Assembly: GCF_000855665.1 (NCBI RefSeq)
Contig: NZ_JXSS01000062.1
Span: 62,001-126,000 of the forward strand
DNA: 64,000 bases
Origin: Lysobacter sp. A03
GTDB taxonomy: Bacteria; Pseudomonadota; Gammaproteobacteria; Xanthomonadales; Xanthomonadaceae
Reading direction: 5' to 3'
Shown: positions 63,954-64,000 of the stretch, piece after piece
Layout: every line of letters starts with the position of its first letter
Numbering within the stretch: the stretch's first letter is position 1
The notes under the pieces: generated by a model
The model's database searches: none
What the model was told of the DNA's origin: nothing
The model's input: only the letters and a program-made list of their open reading frames with translations
Program-made: the position numbers and the translations under genes

Positions 63954-64000
63954 TCAGCGGCCGCGGAAGCGACCAAACAGCCCGGTGGGCTTGCGCGGCT
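63954..64000 (-). CDS. C-terminal end of a gene leaving the window (partial)
   Basis: On the reverse strand an open frame enters from the window edge and ends [14 protein letters not shown] before a TGA at 63956-63954. Only 14 residues are visible, so neither the gene nor its product can be recognised. It would lie upstream of dxs in the same direction. Confidence 0.3.
   Translation of the reverse strand, partial: PRKPTGLFGRFRGR

Overview
The window is high-GC DNA typical of a gammaproteobacterium of the Xanthomonadaceae/Lysobacteraceae (Lysobacter, Luteimonas or Stenotrophomonas-like). The grounds are the GC-rich coding, the syntenic blocks petC-sspA-sspB, ffh/rpsP-rimM-trmD-rplS and thrS-infC-rpmI-rplT-pheS-pheT-ihfA-merR, an Oar-like TonB-dependent receptor and a type IV pilus minor-pilin operon. 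This is inference from gene content; no rRNA gene is present to place the organism exactly. No prophage, insertion sequence, integrase or CRISPR array was seen.

Layout. 1-5.6 kb: the end of cytochrome c1, sspA and sspB, a reverse-strand nadC group, purE-purK and a CcsA-like membrane protein. 5.8-10 kb: ffh, then rpsP-rimM-trmD-rplS, then hslR. 10-18 kb: mutS (reverse), a nucleotide-sugar epimerase, radA, a pair of nested palindromic repeats, sodB, grxD, an SDR oxidoreductase and marC. 18.3-24 kb: a large TonB-dependent receptor, ppnN and an AlgZ/FimS-like sensor kinase. 24.2-31 kb: a type IV pilus minor-pilin operon (fimT-pilV-pilW-pilX-pilY1-pilE) that ends in a bidirectional terminator facing tRNA-Asn. 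31-34 kb: a second FimT-like pseudopilin, uvrB and tRNA-Val.

34.2-53.9 kb: a non-flagellar type III secretion system wedged between tRNA-Val and thrS. The reverse strand runs sctV-sctD-sctF-sctI-sctJ-sctK-sctL-sctN-sctO-sctP, followed by five small genes without recognised function. The forward strand runs sensor kinase-response regulator-sctQ-sctR-sctS-sctT. sctU, a FliO-like gene and two unknown genes complete it. Most core inner-membrane, export-gate, sorting-platform and needle parts are here, but no outer-membrane secretin (SctC) and no recognisable translocators. The locus also has unusual traits: a FliO-like protein, an SctR with a long periplasmic insertion, a clear internal translation start in sctQ, and a pair of paralogous small proteins built from a repeated helical motif. 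This locus is the most novel part of the window.

53.9-64 kb: the translation operon region. thrS has a promoter, a short leader peptide with tandem Thr codons and an intrinsic terminator, which reads as a classical attenuator. infC uses an ATC start codon. A strong terminator lies directly in front of pheS. ihfA, a MerR-type regulator, tRNA-Pro and dxs (reverse) close the window.
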